50,823 nt of DNA from contig JABHGC010000068.1 of assembly GCA_018672285.1 (NCBI GenBank), positions 1-50,823 of the forward strand, written 5' to 3'. The DNA is from Methylococcales bacterium (GTDB taxonomy: Bacteria; Pseudomonadota; Gammaproteobacteria; JABHGC01). This document shows, in pieces, positions 1 through 11,118 of the stretch. A program made the translations under genes and the position numbers. Within the stretch, counting starts at the first letter, position 1. Every line of letters begins with the position of its first letter. The notes under the pieces were generated by a model that worked only from the letters and a program-made list of their open reading frames with translations, was not told the DNA's origin and did no database searches.

Positions 1-223
1 TATTGGCCTCTGTAATGTGTTTGGTAGCTTATTACTTTACACCTGAGTCTTACTTTACTCTATAGGTGTTTTTATTTAGCTACGACCAGAGGTCATGCAC
101 TTATCATACGAATTCAGGCTTGATGTAAGCACCTAAATTGCCAGCCATAAACCAAGCAACACATAAAAAAGGATTTAACTTTGAACACACCTCAGAAAGA
201 GACGCGTGTTTTTCAAGAATAAA

Positions 224-251
224 GGGTAACAGCTATAGAAAGCTGCTACCC
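224..251 (-). terminator. Candidate intrinsic terminator of ppiD
   Basis: Inverted repeat gggta-a-cagc / gctg-c-taccc just after the ppiD stop; minus-strand tail is TTTATTCTT. Confidence 0.55.
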
Positions 252-258
252 GCATACA

Positions 259-2148
259 TTAAAAATTATTCGGAAAAGTTTCAACTTCAGTATTATCACG
301 AATATTTTTCATGACATCCGCAAACTCACGGTTTGCAAAAGCTTCCGTTAATGACTCACGATGGAAGTCGAGCACCTCTTCTTCCACATCTGCATCAGTA
401 ACCTGCTCTAAACTGATAATGACATATCCTTCACTCACGGCAGTACCCACAGGCTTAGCACTCCCTTCCTTATTCATCATCACTTTAAACGCTTCATTAC
501 GAACATCACTAGGAACATCTAAGCTTTTACGATCAATATCTTTTTTCGTTTCTAGCGTTAAATTATATTTAGCAACAAGGTCAGTCAAACTCAGACCATC
601 CGTTAACTCACTTTTATATTTAACACCTAGCTCAAGCGCTTTATTTGCAGCTTCATCAGCCACTAATTTTTGTTTTATTTGCGCCTCTACTTCAGACAAT
701 GGAGATGGTGCCGCTTCTTCGTGTTCCGTTACCCGAATCACAATCGCCAAATCAGGTGACACCTCCAGAATGGTGCTGTTATTGCCACCTTGAATAAATT
801 CAGGGTCAAAAATTTGATCAAGAACCACCTTCGAACTTGCTACAACACCTGCGCCTCCCGATTGGGTAACCCAGCCAGAATTTACAACTTTAACACCTAA
901 ACTTTCCGCCGCTTCAGCCATTCCTCGCTCAGCTTCTTCTGCGCCATCAGAGTAAGTAAAATCTTCTAGTGACTTAATGGCTGCATCATATACCACACCC
1001 ACTTCTTGCTCACGGTGCATTTTTAATAACTCATCTCTCGCGCTTTCAAAAGTTAACTCATTATCCTTAATCTCAGACACTTGAATTAAGTGATAACCAA
1101 AACCAGACTCAACAACCTCACTGACCTGGTTTACGTCTAACGCAAAAGCAGCCTCTAAAAATTTCGGATCTTGAGTATCATCATCTCTGGTTAAAAAGCC
1201 AATAAATCCACCATTACTTGCTGAAACATCTTCGGAGCCAGATTTAGCAACATCAGCAAAAGACTCACCCGAATTAATTCGCCCAGATAACGCCGTTATT
1301 TTTACAAGTGCGGCAGCTTTTGAGTCAACATTGTCAGCATCTTCAATCGCAACAAAAATATGACTGGTATTTCTAGACTCAATTCGCCCTAAAGATTCCG
1401 CCTCTGTTTCAAACAATTTTTGCAGCTGATCTTCACTTGGATCAATCGTTTTCATGATTTCACTGCGGCGTACAGCGACATACTCAGCTTGAACACGCTC
1501 AGCCTGCATATAGCGTGACTTATTCTTGTCATAATAAGTAGAAACAGCACTTTCAGAAGGCATAATACCTGCTTCAAATTGTTCCGAAGAAATTAATACA
1601 AAACTAAAATCACGCTTTTGCTGACTTATCTTGATATAGGCTTTTAACTCATCATCAGTTACAAAGGCGGTATCAACATAGCCCCCTTTAAACTGGGCCA
1701 ATATTGCTTGACGCCTGATTTGTGACTCATACTGGCCAGCATTTAAGCCCGCAGAAGACAAAACGGAGTTATACAATTCGTAATTAAACTTTCCGTCTTT
1801 AATAAAATTAGGTGTTTGTGCAATCGCTTCCCGAATATCCTGACTATTTATTTGGTAGTTTTGCTTTTGAATTTCAACATTCATCAGACGCTGGTTAATC
1901 ACACGCTCTAACGCTAATTGTTGAATAAAGGTATCTGGAAATTGCTCTGGCAACTCTTCTCTTAACCTTGTTTTCGCATTACGATACTCAGCACCATTAA
2001 TGCCTTCGCCATCTAATGTTGCGACATCAGTGTTGCCGCCACCACCTAAATAACTCTGAATACCCCATAATGCAAACGGAATGGAGATAATAAAAACAAT
2101 AACCCAGGCAATCCAGCCCTGCGCGCGCTCTCTAATATCTTGCAGCAT
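259..2148 (-). CDS. ppiD: Peptidylprolyl isomerase, PpiD/SurA-type periplasmic chaperone
   Basis: 629 aa, N-terminal TM anchor (MLQDIRERAQGWIAWVIVFIISIPFALWG), parvulin-like domain, located after hupB as in many gammaproteobacteria. Confidence 0.93.
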   Translation of the reverse strand: MLQDIRERAQGWIAWVIVFIISIPFALWGIQSYLGGGGNTDVATLDGEGINGAEYRNAKTRLREELPEQFPDTFIQQLALERVINQRLMNVEIQKQNYQINSQDIREAIAQTPNFIKDGKFNYELYNSVLSSAGLNAGQYESQIRRQAILAQFKGGYVDTAFVTDDELKAYIKISQQKRDFSFVLISSEQFEAGIMPSESAVSTYYDKNKSRYMQAERVQAEYVAVRRSEIMKTIDPSEDQLQKLFETEAESLGRIESRNTSHIFVAIEDADNVDSKAAALVKITALSGRINSGESFADVAKSGSEDVSASNGGFIGFLTRDDDTQDPKFLEAAFALDVNQVSEVVESGFGYHLIQVSEIKDNELTFESARDELLKMHREQEVGVVYDAAIKSLEDFTYSDGAEEAERGMAEAAESLGVKVVNSGWVTQSGGAGVVASSKVVLDQIFDPEFIQGGNNSTILEVSPDLAIVIRVTEHEEAAPSPLSEVEAQIKQKLVADEAANKALELGVKYKSELTDGLSLTDLVAKYNLTLETKKDIDRKSLDVPSDVRNEAFKVMMNKEGSAKPVGTAVSEGYVIISLEQVTDADVEEEVLDFHRESLTEAFANREFADVMKNIRDNTEVETFPNNF

Positions 2149-2226
2149 GATTTTACCAAATAATAAGGAGGACTAACGATGTTGAAAAAATAAGAATCTG
2201 CCCTACGATCATAGGGCAGATAATTT

Positions 2227-2303
2227 TGGCGGAGTGGACGGGACTCGAACCCGCGACCACCGGCGTGACAGGCCGGTATTCTAACCAACTGAACTACCAC
2301 TCC
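2227..2303 (-). tRNA. tRNA-Asp (GTC), CCA encoded
   Basis: Reverse complement GGAGTGGTAGTTCAGTTGGTTAGAATACCGGCCTGTCACGCCGGTGGTCGCGGGTTCGAGTCCCGTCCACTCCGCCA; anticodon loop CTGTCAC. Confidence 0.95.
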
Positions 2304-2308
2304 AATTC

Positions 2309-2384
2309 TGGTGGGTACTGTAGGGATCGAACCTACGACCCTCGCCTTGTAAGGGCGATGCTCTCCCAGCTGAGCTAAGCACCC
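2309..2384 (-). tRNA. tRNA-Val (TAC), CCA encoded
   Basis: Reverse complement GGGTGCTTAGCTCAGCTGGGAGAGCATCGCCCTTACAAGGGCGAGGGTCGTAGGTTCGATCCCTACAGTACCCACCA; anticodon TAC. Confidence 0.95.
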
Positions 2385-2398
2385 GAATCTGAAGAACG

Positions 2399-2671
2399 CT
2401 AGTTTACAGCATCTTTTAACGCCTTACCAGCTTTAAATGCAGGAACTTTACAGGCGTTGATTTTAATGATTTCTTGCGTACGAGGATTACGAGCAGTTCT
2501 TTCAGCACGATCACGTACAGAAAAAGTACCAAACCCTACTAAAGCAACTTGCTGGCCATCCTTTAACGCATCAGAAACAGTGCTTAACATTGCATCTAGT
2601 GCACGCTTGGCATCAGCTTTAGTTAATGATGCACCTTCTGCGATACTATCAACTAATTCAGCTTTGTTCAT
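2399..2671 (-). CDS. hupB: HU family DNA-binding protein, beta type
   Basis: 90 aa [29 protein letters not shown]..., directly downstream of lon. Confidence 0.95.
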   Translation of the reverse strand: MNKAELVDSIAEGASLTKADAKRALDAMLSTVSDALKDGQQVALVGFGTFSVRDRAERTARNPRTQEIIKINACKVPAFKAGKALKDAVN

Positions 2672-2852
2672 CCTTTTACTCTCCCAAGTTACATTTGTTG
2701 TTGTTTTATACAGCTCCCTATCGAGAAAGCTTTTATATCATACTCGTTCATTAGACTTTATCGAAGTGCCTTAAAACGTGATTTATCCTAGCATACAGAC
2801 TTTTAAAGCCCAAGAGAAAATTCAACCCCAATACAATTATTTCTACAAAGAC

Positions 2853-2883
2853 AAAAGCCTGAGCTTTTTTAGCTCAGGCTTTT
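2853..2883. terminator. Bidirectional intrinsic terminator between lon and hupB
   Basis: Palindrome AAAAGCCTGAGCTTTTTTAGCTCAGGCTTTT. Confidence 0.85.
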
Positions 2884-2928
2884 CAGAATTAACAGCACTA
2901 TAAAAGCACCAATCAATTCACTTCTTTT

Positions 2929-5370
2929 TTAGTGATGCAGAGAATCGTTACCATCGTCACCTTTTGCTGAAGACGAATCCCCATCTTTTGCGCTCACCTC
3001 ATCATCAGGCACCACTTTAGGCGTTCGCTGCAAGGCAATATCTAAGACTTCATCAATCCACCTTACCGGTTTTATCTCCAAACTTTGTTTAATATTACGC
3101 GGAATTTCTGCAAGATCACGCTCATTTTCATAAGGAATAACAACCGTCTTAATACCACCACGGTGAGCTGCTAATAGCTTTTCTTTCAACCCACCTATTG
3201 GCAATACTTCACCTCGCAGTGTAATCTCACCTGTCATTGCGACATCCGCACGAACGGGAATCTGAGTTAGCGAAGACACCAGAGAGGTACACATTGCTAC
3301 ACCGGCACTTGGCCCATCTTTTGGCGTTGCACCTTCAGGCACATGAACATGCATGTCATATTTTTGGTAAAAATCTGACTCGATGCCAAGCACTTTCGAA
3401 CGACTACGCACAACAGTCATTGCAGCCTGAATAGATTCTTGCATGACATCGCCCAGCTGACCGGTGTGTGTCAAACGGCCCTTACCATCCAAAATGGCAG
3501 ATTCAATCGTCAACAATTCACCACCCACCTCTGTCCAAGCCAAACCGGTGACCTGACCAACTTGATCGTAGTCCTCAGCCAAACCATATCTAAAGCGCTT
3601 AACGCCTAAATATTTTTCAACATTTCGCGAGGTCACGGTAATTTTCTTGGCCTCTGCTTTTTTACCAAGCAAAATAGATTTAACAACCTTACGACACAAC
3701 TTAGACATTTCCCGCTCTAAGCCACGCACACCCGCTTCTCTGGTGTAAAACCGGATGGTATCTCTAACAGCACTTTCACCAATGGCAATTTCAGTATCTT
3801 TTAAGCCATTCGCCTCAAGCTGCTTAGGGATTAAATACTTTATCGCAATGTTGATTTTTTCATCCTCGGTATACCCCGAAAGACGAATCACTTCCATTCT
3901 ATCCAGCAAAGGCCCAGGTATATTCATCGTATTCGCTGTAGCCACAAACATCACATCAGACAAGTCAAAATCGACTTCCAAATAGTGATCGGCAAAAGTA
4001 TGGTTTTGCTCTGGATCTAACACTTCTAATAACGCTGACGATGGGTCCCCACGGAAATCTGTTGAAATTTTATCAATCTCATCCAGCAAAAATAACGGAT
4101 TACGCGCGCCAACTTTAGCCAAGTTTTGTACAATTTTACCCGGCAGCGAACCAATATATGTCCGACGATGACCGCGTATTTCAGCCTCATCCCTGACCCC
4201 ACCAAGTGACATACGCGAGTACTTTCGACCAGTCGCTCTAGCAATAGACTTCCCTAAAGACGTTTTACCCACACCAGGAGGCCCGACCAGACACAAAATG
4301 GGCCCTTTTAATTTTTTAACTCGCTGCTGTACAGCCAAATACTCCAGTATTCTTTCTTTTACTTTCTCTAAACCAAAATGCTCTTCTTCGAGCACTTCCT
4401 CAGCAATCGTTAAATCACGACAAATTTTGCTGCGTTTTTTCCACGGTAAGGAGACCAACCAATCAATGTAGTTACGCACGACTGTGGCTTCTGCTGACAT
4501 AGGTGACATCAATTTCAGCTTATTTAATTCAGACGTCGCTTTTTTAGCTGCATCTTTCGGCATTGCTGCCTCTTCAATTTTTGCCGCTAAGTCATCCACT
4601 TCATTAGGCACATCATCCATCTCGCCCAGCTCTTTCTGAATGGCTTTCATTTGCTCATTCAAATAATATTCGCGCTGGTTTTTTTCCATCTGACGCTTTA
4701 CACGACCACGGATGCGTTTTTCCATTTGAAGGATATCAATTTCACCATCCATCAAGCCCATCAAATGTTCTAGGCGACCAATAATACTGCCTATTTCTAG
4801 TACAACCTGCTTTTCATCAAGCTTCAATGCCATGTGTGCAGCAATGGTATCCGCTAACCGAGAAGGATCATCAATACTGACCAATGAGGTTAAAACTTCA
4901 GGCGGTACTTTTTTATTCAATTTTACATACTGGTCAAACAGCGACAATATTGAGCGCATCAATACTTCAATTTCGCGCTCATCCTCTTCCCCATCCACCA
5001 AAACATCGATCGAGGCAGAAAAATACTCATCCTCTTCTTCAAGGCCCTTAATTTCAGCTCGCCGACTACCCTCTACCAATACTTTCACTGTGCCATCAGG
5101 TAATTTCAATAGCTGCAAAATACTCGACAAGGCACCTATTTGATGCATATCCCCCATTCCTGGATCATCAACATCAGCACTTTTTTGCGCGACCAATAAA
5201 ATTTGCTTGTTCGACTGCATTGCAGCATCCAAAGCACGAATGGATTTCTCCCGACCAACAAACAAAGGGATGACCATATGTGGGTATACAACCACGTCAC
5301 GTAACGGTAACACAGGTACCGAAGATGGAATTTCGGTGGTTAACACCTCGTTGGTATCATTTTGAGCCAT
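2929..5370 (-). CDS. lon: ATP-dependent protease Lon
   Basis: [15 protein letters not shown] Walker A and [11 protein letters not shown] catalytic Ser; start placed at MAQNDTNEV (5370) with AGAGG upstream rather than ORF start 5421. Confidence 0.96.
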   Translation of the reverse strand: MAQNDTNEVLTTEIPSSVPVLPLRDVVVYPHMVIPLFVGREKSIRALDAAMQSNKQILLVAQKSADVDDPGMGDMHQIGALSSILQLLKLPDGTVKVLVEGSRRAEIKGLEEEDEYFSASIDVLVDGEEDEREIEVLMRSILSLFDQYVKLNKKVPPEVLTSLVSIDDPSRLADTIAAHMALKLDEKQVVLEIGSIIGRLEHLMGLMDGEIDILQMEKRIRGRVKRQMEKNQREYYLNEQMKAIQKELGEMDDVPNEVDDLAAKIEEAAMPKDAAKKATSELNKLKLMSPMSAEATVVRNYIDWLVSLPWKKRSKICRDLTIAEEVLEEEHFGLEKVKERILEYLAVQQRVKKLKGPILCLVGPPGVGKTSLGKSIARATGRKYSRMSLGGVRDEAEIRGHRRTYIGSLPGKIVQNLAKVGARNPLFLLDEIDKISTDFRGDPSSALLEVLDPEQNHTFADHYLEVDFDLSDVMFVATANTMNIPGPLLDRMEVIRLSGYTEDEKINIAIKYLIPKQLEANGLKDTEIAIGESAVRDTIRFYTREAGVRGLEREMSKLCRKVVKSILLGKKAEAKKITVTSRNVEKYLGVKRFRYGLAEDYDQVGQVTGLAWTEVGGELLTIESAILDGKGRLTHTGQLGDVMQESIQAAMTVVRSRSKVLGIESDFYQKYDMHVHVPEGATPKDGPSAGVAMCTSLVSSLTQIPVRADVAMTGEITLRGEVLPIGGLKEKLLAAHRGGIKTVVIPYENERDLAEIPRNIKQSLEIKPVRWIDEVLDIALQRTPKVVPDDEVSAKDGDSSSAKGDDGNDSLHH

Positions 5371-5484
5371 GCAGAGACCTCTTTTGGCAATTGAAATGGG
5401 CAATTTTTCACCGTCACCCATAAAATGGTAGCGCAGTTTACAAAAATACAGGCTTCAACCTATATTTCGGGAGCGATTAGTTAA

Positions 5485-5513
5485 ATATGGGGGGCTTTGT
5501 TATTATTTTCAAC
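5485..5513 (-). promoter_or_regulatory. RpoH (sigma-32)-type promoter of lon
   Basis: Minus strand reads GTTGAAA-14 nt-CCCCATAT, close to consensus CTTGAAA-N11-16-CCCCATNT. Confidence 0.8.
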
Positions 5514-5560
5514 CGTAATTTATTATTATTTTTTTATTTGGGTATAACTTGTTGGGATAC

Positions 5561-5580
5561 ACCCCTCCTAACGAAGGGGT
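5561..5580 (-). terminator. Hairpin after clpX, possible terminator
   Basis: ACCCCT-8-AGGGGT inverted repeat between clpX stop and lon promoter; no clear T tract. Confidence 0.3.
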
Positions 5581-5595
5581 TCATTACTAACGACC

Positions 5596-6870
5596 TTAAT
5601 CAGATGCGGCTGCTTTTTTGTCCGCTTCATCAAAAACCATGTATGGCTTAGACTCACCATTAATGGCCGACTCATCTACAACGACTTTGCTCACATTATC
5701 AGTTGATGGCAAGTCATACATCACATCCAATAAAATTTGCTCAAGAATCGTTCTTAAACCACGAGCACCTGTTTTACGCTCCATTGCCTTTTTCGCAACG
5801 GCTTTTAATGCGTCATCAGTAAACTCTAATTCAGCATCTTCCATATCGAACAATCGTCGATACTGCTTTGTGAGTGCATTTTTAGGCTTCACAAGAATCG
5901 TGACCAATGCCTCTTCATCCAACTCTTCGAGTGTTGCAATCACAGGTAATCGACCAACAAATTCAGGAATCAAGCCATAACGAATCAAATCTTCTGGCTC
6001 AACTTCTTTAAACACTTCACCAATATTTTTACTGTCATCTTTACTCTTCACTTCAGCAGAAAAACCAATTCCACCTTGCTCTGAGCGATTTTTAATGACT
6101 TTATCAAGCCCTGCAAACGCACCACCAACAATAAATAAAATATTGGATGTATCCACTTGCAAAAACTCTTGCTGAGGATGCTTACGACCACCTTGAGGTG
6201 GAACAGAAGCAACAGTACCTTCAATCAGTTTTAGCAATGCTTGCTGTACGCCCTCACCAGAAACATCTCGTGTAATTGAGGGGTTATCTGATTTACGAGA
6301 AATTTTATCAATCTCATCGATATAGACGATACCTGTCTGCGCCTTTTCTACATCGTAATCACATTTCTGCAATAACTTTTGAATGATATTCTCAACATCT
6401 TCACCAACATAACCTGCTTCAGTCAGTGTTGTCGCATCGGCAATAGTGAAAGGCACATTCAGCATACGAGCAAGCGTTTCCGCCAATAATGTTTTACCTG
6501 AACCTGTTGGCCCAATCAGCAAAATATTACTTTTTGAAATTTCAACGTCGCCTTTTTTCCCCGTTGCCTTCAATCGCTTATAGTGATTGTAAACAGCAAC
6601 AGATAAAACACGCTTCGCTTTCTCTTGTCCTATCACATACTCAAACAAGCCTTCATTTATCTCATAAGGCTTAGGCAATTCACTTGAAGGCGTACCGGCA
6701 TTTTCCTGCATTTCTTCACGAATAATGTCATTGCATAACTCAACACATTCGTCACACACAAATACCGAAGGTCCAGCGATTAATTTACGAACTTCATGCT
6801 GGCTTTTACCACAAAACGAACAATACAGTAGTTTACCGTCATCTTTGTCGTCATCTTTATCGTCGGCCAT
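5596..6870 (-). CDS. clpX: ATP-dependent Clp protease ATP-binding subunit ClpX
   Basis: Zinc finger CSFCGKSQ...[23 protein letters not shown]. Confidence 0.97.
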   Translation of the reverse strand: MADDKDDDKDDGKLLYCSFCGKSQHEVRKLIAGPSVFVCDECVELCNDIIREEMQENAGTPSSELPKPYEINEGLFEYVIGQEKAKRVLSVAVYNHYKRLKATGKKGDVEISKSNILLIGPTGSGKTLLAETLARMLNVPFTIADATTLTEAGYVGEDVENIIQKLLQKCDYDVEKAQTGIVYIDEIDKISRKSDNPSITRDVSGEGVQQALLKLIEGTVASVPPQGGRKHPQQEFLQVDTSNILFIVGGAFAGLDKVIKNRSEQGGIGFSAEVKSKDDSKNIGEVFKEVEPEDLIRYGLIPEFVGRLPVIATLEELDEEALVTILVKPKNALTKQYRRLFDMEDAELEFTDDALKAVAKKAMERKTGARGLRTILEQILLDVMYDLPSTDNVSKVVVDESAINGESKPYMVFDEADKKAAASD

Positions 6871-6883
6871 TTTTTAACCCTCT

Positions 6884-7510
6884 TTACGCTTCGTCTAAAC
6901 GCTTGTCTAAGACTTTGTCGATCAAACCATAGGCAACAGATTCTTCAGCGCTCATAAAATTATCACGCTCTGTATCCTGCTTGACAGTCTCAACTGACTT
7001 GCCTGTGTGATGCGCTAAGATTCCATTTAGACGCTCTTTAACTTTCATAATCTCTTGGGCGTGAATTTCAATATCCGTCGCTTGACCCTGAAACCCACCT
7101 AATGGTTGATGAATCATAACCCGAGAGTGAGGCAAACTATAACGCTTACCAGTAGCACCACCCGCTAGCAACAAAGCACCCATACTAGCTGCCTGCCCCA
7201 TACAAATAGTACTGACATCTGGTTTTATAAACTGCATCGTGTCATAAATCGACAAACCCGCAGTAACGACACCGCCTGGTGAATTAATATAAACATGGAT
7301 ATCTTTATCTGGGTTGTCAGACTCAAGGTATAACAATTGAGCAACTGCATAGTATGCCATTGCATCATTCACCTCACCCACCAAAAATATAACCCGCTCA
7401 TTCAGGAGTTTATCAAATAAATCCCAGTGACGAGGCCCACGAGGGGTCTCTTCAAAAATAGAAATATTCTTCGTTTCTGCTCTTCTTTTTATTAATTCAT
7501 CTTCAAACAT
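6884..7510 (-). CDS. clpP: ATP-dependent Clp protease proteolytic subunit ClpP
   Basis: [14 protein letters not shown] catalytic Ser, MIHQPLGG catalytic His. Confidence 0.97.
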   Translation of the reverse strand: MFEDELIKRRAETKNISIFEETPRGPRHWDLFDKLLNERVIFLVGEVNDAMAYYAVAQLLYLESDNPDKDIHVYINSPGGVVTAGLSIYDTMQFIKPDVSTICMGQAASMGALLLAGGATGKRYSLPHSRVMIHQPLGGFQGQATDIEIHAQEIMKVKERLNGILAHHTGKSVETVKQDTERDNFMSAEESVAYGLIDKVLDKRLDEA

Positions 7511-7527
7511 TGAGTTACCTTAAGCGA

Positions 7528-8817
7528 TTACGCATTACCAGCTGAATCTACAACAGAGTCAAAATCTACAGCCTTCTCAGTAATATTAGCTTGCCCCATC
7601 ACCCAGTCAACCACTTGCTCTTCAAGGACAAGTGTTTCCACGTTGCGACGCTGCTCTTCATTCTCATTATAGTAATCAATCATTTGCTGAGGATTTTCAT
7701 AACTTTCAGCAAAGCTGGCAATTTTCGCCTGCACAGCATCTTGATCAACTGTTATATCATTGTCGTTCACAATTTCAGAAAGTACCAGTCCAATCACAAC
7801 GCGACGACTTGCTTGCTCTTTAAAGATCTCTCTTGGGAGCTCAATATCACCAGACATTTGAGACATAGATTTAGTTTGAGTAATTAACGCATCAATCTCC
7901 ATTTCAACCAAGCCTGAAGGTAAATCAATGGGGTTTTTCTCAACTAATAAATCCATCACTTGGTTTTTGATTTTTTCGCTTAATTTTTGCTCTAATTCAC
8001 GCTCAAGATTTTGACGAATTTCAATTTTGAACGCATCAATATCATTACTCTCAACACCCAATGATTTCATGAATGCCTCATCTACTTCAGGCAGTTCCAC
8101 TTCTTCAACCGCATTTAGGGTGATTTCAAACTGTACAGGCTTACCTGCAAGATCTTTTGCATGATAATCTTCTGGGAAGGTTAAATCTAAAGTCATCGAG
8201 TTACCTGCAGACTTGCCAATTAAACCATCCTCAAAACCAGCAATCATTTGCTTAGAGCCAAGCTTAACTTTCATGCCAGACCCTTCACCACCTTCAAAGG
8301 TCTCACCTTCAATGGTGCCTTTAAAATCAACATCTACCTGATCGCCATCTGCAGCTTCACGCTCAACCGCATTCCAAGAGGCACTACGCTCTCGTAACTT
8401 ATTAACCATGTTGTCAACATCAACATCAGAAACTGATGCTGTTTGCTTCTCGATTTCAGCGCCCTTCATATCCGCAGGTTTGACGGTTGGGTACACCTCA
8501 AATACAGCGGTATAGGCAAACTCGTTATCTTCGCTAACATCAATTTTTGGATAGCCGGCTGCTTTCAATTTTTCTTGCTGAAGCGCTTGATAGTAAGAGT
8601 TTTGAATTTGATCACTCATTACTTCTTGACGAACTGAGCCACCATAGCGTTTCTTCACAACACTCAAAGGTACTTTGCCTGGTCTAAAACCGTTGATTTT
8701 TACCTTTTTAACCAAGTCTTGTAAGCGTTTACCAATCTCTTGATTAATTTCATCTTTCGGTAACTCGACCGTCATTTTCCGCTCAAGACCTTCCGTTGTT
8801 TCAACCGAAACTTGCAT
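7528..8817 (-). CDS. tig: Trigger factor
   Basis: MQVSVETTEGLERKMTVELP..., GFRPGKVP ribosome-binding signature. Confidence 0.97.
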   Translation of the reverse strand: MQVSVETTEGLERKMTVELPKDEINQEIGKRLQDLVKKVKINGFRPGKVPLSVVKKRYGGSVRQEVMSDQIQNSYYQALQQEKLKAAGYPKIDVSEDNEFAYTAVFEVYPTVKPADMKGAEIEKQTASVSDVDVDNMVNKLRERSASWNAVEREAADGDQVDVDFKGTIEGETFEGGEGSGMKVKLGSKQMIAGFEDGLIGKSAGNSMTLDLTFPEDYHAKDLAGKPVQFEITLNAVEEVELPEVDEAFMKSLGVESNDIDAFKIEIRQNLERELEQKLSEKIKNQVMDLLVEKNPIDLPSGLVEMEIDALITQTKSMSQMSGDIELPREIFKEQASRRVVIGLVLSEIVNDNDITVDQDAVQAKIASFAESYENPQQMIDYYNENEEQRRNVETLVLEEQVVDWVMGQANITEKAVDFDSVVDSAGNA

Positions 8818-8931
8818 TTGTTCACCTCATACAGCGCAGTAATGGGATAGCACAACAGCACAAAGACACCAAAACCTAGATTAGGATTGATGAATATGAG
8901 ATTGCACATAAATTTTTTAAAGATGTAAAGT

Positions 8932-9017
<86 letters not shown>

Positions 9018-9171
9018 CAGCTATTTTACAACAATCAGAGATTAGCATATTCATGCTAGCACTCCAATCCGGGTGACATTGTTCCTAAATTCGAAACAAT
9101 TTTCAAGAAGTTCTTGCCGCGAGCAGCAAGAGATCAGAATCTTACCCTGCTTATCTGCTTTTTTCCAGTGC

Positions 9172-10122
9172 TTAAATCAGTTTCTGCTTTTTCTTTTTTT
9201 TCGGCCGATAAAATTTTGCTTCACCTACTGGCCTGGTTTTAAAACGCCTATGCACCCATAGATACTGCTCTGGCACCAACCTAACCCAGCGCTCAATCAA
9301 CGCGTTTATTGCGGCTGCATCCACCAAGTCATCTCCTGCAGGAAAGGCACTAAGTGCTGGCTCAATAATTAACTGATAACCCTGGCCATTGGGCAAGCGC
9401 TGCACATAAAACGGCACAACCAGTGCGTTGGTCATTTTTACAATTCGAGCCGTACTCGTTAACGTTATGGCCGGGACACCAAAAAAAGGCGCAAAGACGG
9501 ACTGCTTTCGACCGTAATCTTGATCTGGGGCATACCACAATATGTTGCCGCCTTTTAAACTCTTGATCATATCTCTAGGCTGCTTACTTGAGATTGCTTT
9601 TTGAAAGCGCCGCTCTCTTGCTCGAAGCATCACTTCATTGAACAGGGGTTTCTTTTTATGCGCTTTATACGACACTTGGAAAGGTTGGGTTAATGCCAGT
9701 AGCCGCCCACCAAGCTCTAAGGTGGTGAAGTGTGCACTCAGCATTAACACACCCTGCCCTGATGCTTGAGCTGATTTAAGGTGCTCCAACCCTTTTATAC
9801 TGACCAATTTTGCCAACTGCCGGTCTGACGACCACCATGCCATTGCAGTTTCAATTGTCGCTTTGCCAAATGAGTCAAAGTGATCTCGCACAAGTTTTGC
9901 CTGCTTAACCTCACTTAACTCAGGAAAACACAGGCCAATATTAACTTCTGCAAAATGTTTTCGAATCGGCATCACCCGATACATCAACCAACCTAGGCCA
10001 GCACCTAACCCCATTTGTAGTCGATATGGCAATTTTGCGACTAGGTACAAAGTACTTAACATACTCCATACCCCCCAAAATTTTGGGTGCCAAAATTGTT
10101 TCAAATTATACCGATCATCCAT
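9172..10122 (-). CDS. Lipid A biosynthesis lauroyl/myristoyl acyltransferase (LpxL/HtrB family)
   Basis: 316 aa; SAHFTTLELGGR (HX4E), YAPDQDYG motif. Confidence 0.88.
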   Translation of the reverse strand: MDDRYNLKQFWHPKFWGVWSMLSTLYLVAKLPYRLQMGLGAGLGWLMYRVMPIRKHFAEVNIGLCFPELSEVKQAKLVRDHFDSFGKATIETAMAWWSSDRQLAKLVSIKGLEHLKSAQASGQGVLMLSAHFTTLELGGRLLALTQPFQVSYKAHKKKPLFNEVMLRARERRFQKAISSKQPRDMIKSLKGGNILWYAPDQDYGRKQSVFAPFFGVPAITLTSTARIVKMTNALVVPFYVQRLPNGQGYQLIIEPALSAFPAGDDLVDAAAINALIERWVRLVPEQYLWVHRRFKTRPVGEAKFYRPKKKKKQKLI

Positions 10123-10244
10123 CTAACCTATCCACACCGTAACCTCAACAGAGAGACTGCCTTTATTCCTTCAAACGTACAAAAGTGCAAAGCCTTCATT
10201 AAACTATATACTAAAGAAGTCTTTCCCATATTATTGAACCCGAT

Positions 10245-11111
10245 ATGAAAATATTTTTGGCCTTTACCTTTTTTTTAATCTCCGCCTTACTCATTGGCGC
10301 AGCATTTGCCTACCCCATTCATTTAGCCACGGATATTCCGGTTGAAAAATTGGTCACCAAAGTCGGCAAGCTCATCGCCACCCTATCGCTCATCTATTTT
10401 TTGCGGATATTTCACCTTAATAACAAGAACGATGCTGGTTACACCTTAAATTTAAATCACTTCAGCCAGCAGTTCATCTCCGGGCTTGGCATTGGCATAG
10501 TCACTTTATGCATTTTATCTGCCATGATTTTACTACTAGAAATCCGCATACTCGATCCTGATTTTAATTTTTCATTTACCCACATTATCAAAACCCTATT
10601 CATTAGTTTATGCATAGGCACCCTCGTTGCGCTCATTGAAGAAACGTTTTTCAGAGGTGTTATGTTCGCAGGGATACAACGTAGCACCTCTTTACTGGCT
10701 GCGATTGTGCTAACCGCGGTGCTTTATTCTGGTGTGCACTTCATTAAAAGCAAAGGCGTGGAAGTTGACTCAGCTAGCCCCTGGTCGGGTTTTGATGTGC
10801 TTAGCCAAATTGCAGGTAATATTTTTCAACTCAGTAACTTAGATTCATTTCTTGCCCTACTAACCGTTGGCCTGTTTTTATCTTTGGTTCGCGCAAACAA
10901 GGGCAATATCGCTCAATGCATTGGCATTCATGCAGGCTGGGTCATGGTCATCAAAACAACAAAGGATGTCACCGACTCCAACAAACTAGGTGAGTATGCT
11001 TACCTCGTCGGCAGCTATGATGGCATCGTAGGCTGGCTATGCTTTGGCTACCTTTGCCTGTTGTGCAGTTTGTATTACTTCTTTATTTTTAAAAACAAAG
11101 AAGCGCCCTAA
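10245..11111 (+). CDS. CPBP family intramembrane metalloprotease
   Basis: Multi-TM; EETFFRGVMFAG (EExxxR), GVHF, and GIHAGW motifs. Confidence 0.82.
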   Translation: MKIFLAFTFFLISALLIGAAFAYPIHLATDIPVEKLVTKVGKLIATLSLIYFLRIFHLNNKNDAGYTLNLNHFSQQFISGLGIGIVTLCILSAMILLLEIRILDPDFNFSFTHIIKTLFISLCIGTLVALIEETFFRGVMFAGIQRSTSLLAAIVLTAVLYSGVHFIKSKGVEVDSASPWSGFDVLSQIAGNIFQLSNLDSFLALLTVGLFLSLVRANKGNIAQCIGIHAGWVMVIKTTKDVTDSNKLGEYAYLVGSYDGIVGWLCFGYLCLLCSLYYFFIFKNKEAP

Positions 11112-11118
11112 TGTTGGC

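Noticed and set aside
311-793. 160-aa plus-strand ORF opposite ppiD
   Set aside because: Ser-rich antisense shadow ORF.
2046-2300. 84-aa minus ORF MVVQLVRIPACHAGGRGFESRPLRQ
   Set aside because: Translation of tRNA-Asp sequence, a common false ORF.
5371-5421. N-terminal extension of lon ([17 protein letters not shown])
   Set aside because: Start at 5370 has a better ribosome-binding site and matches Lon N-termini.
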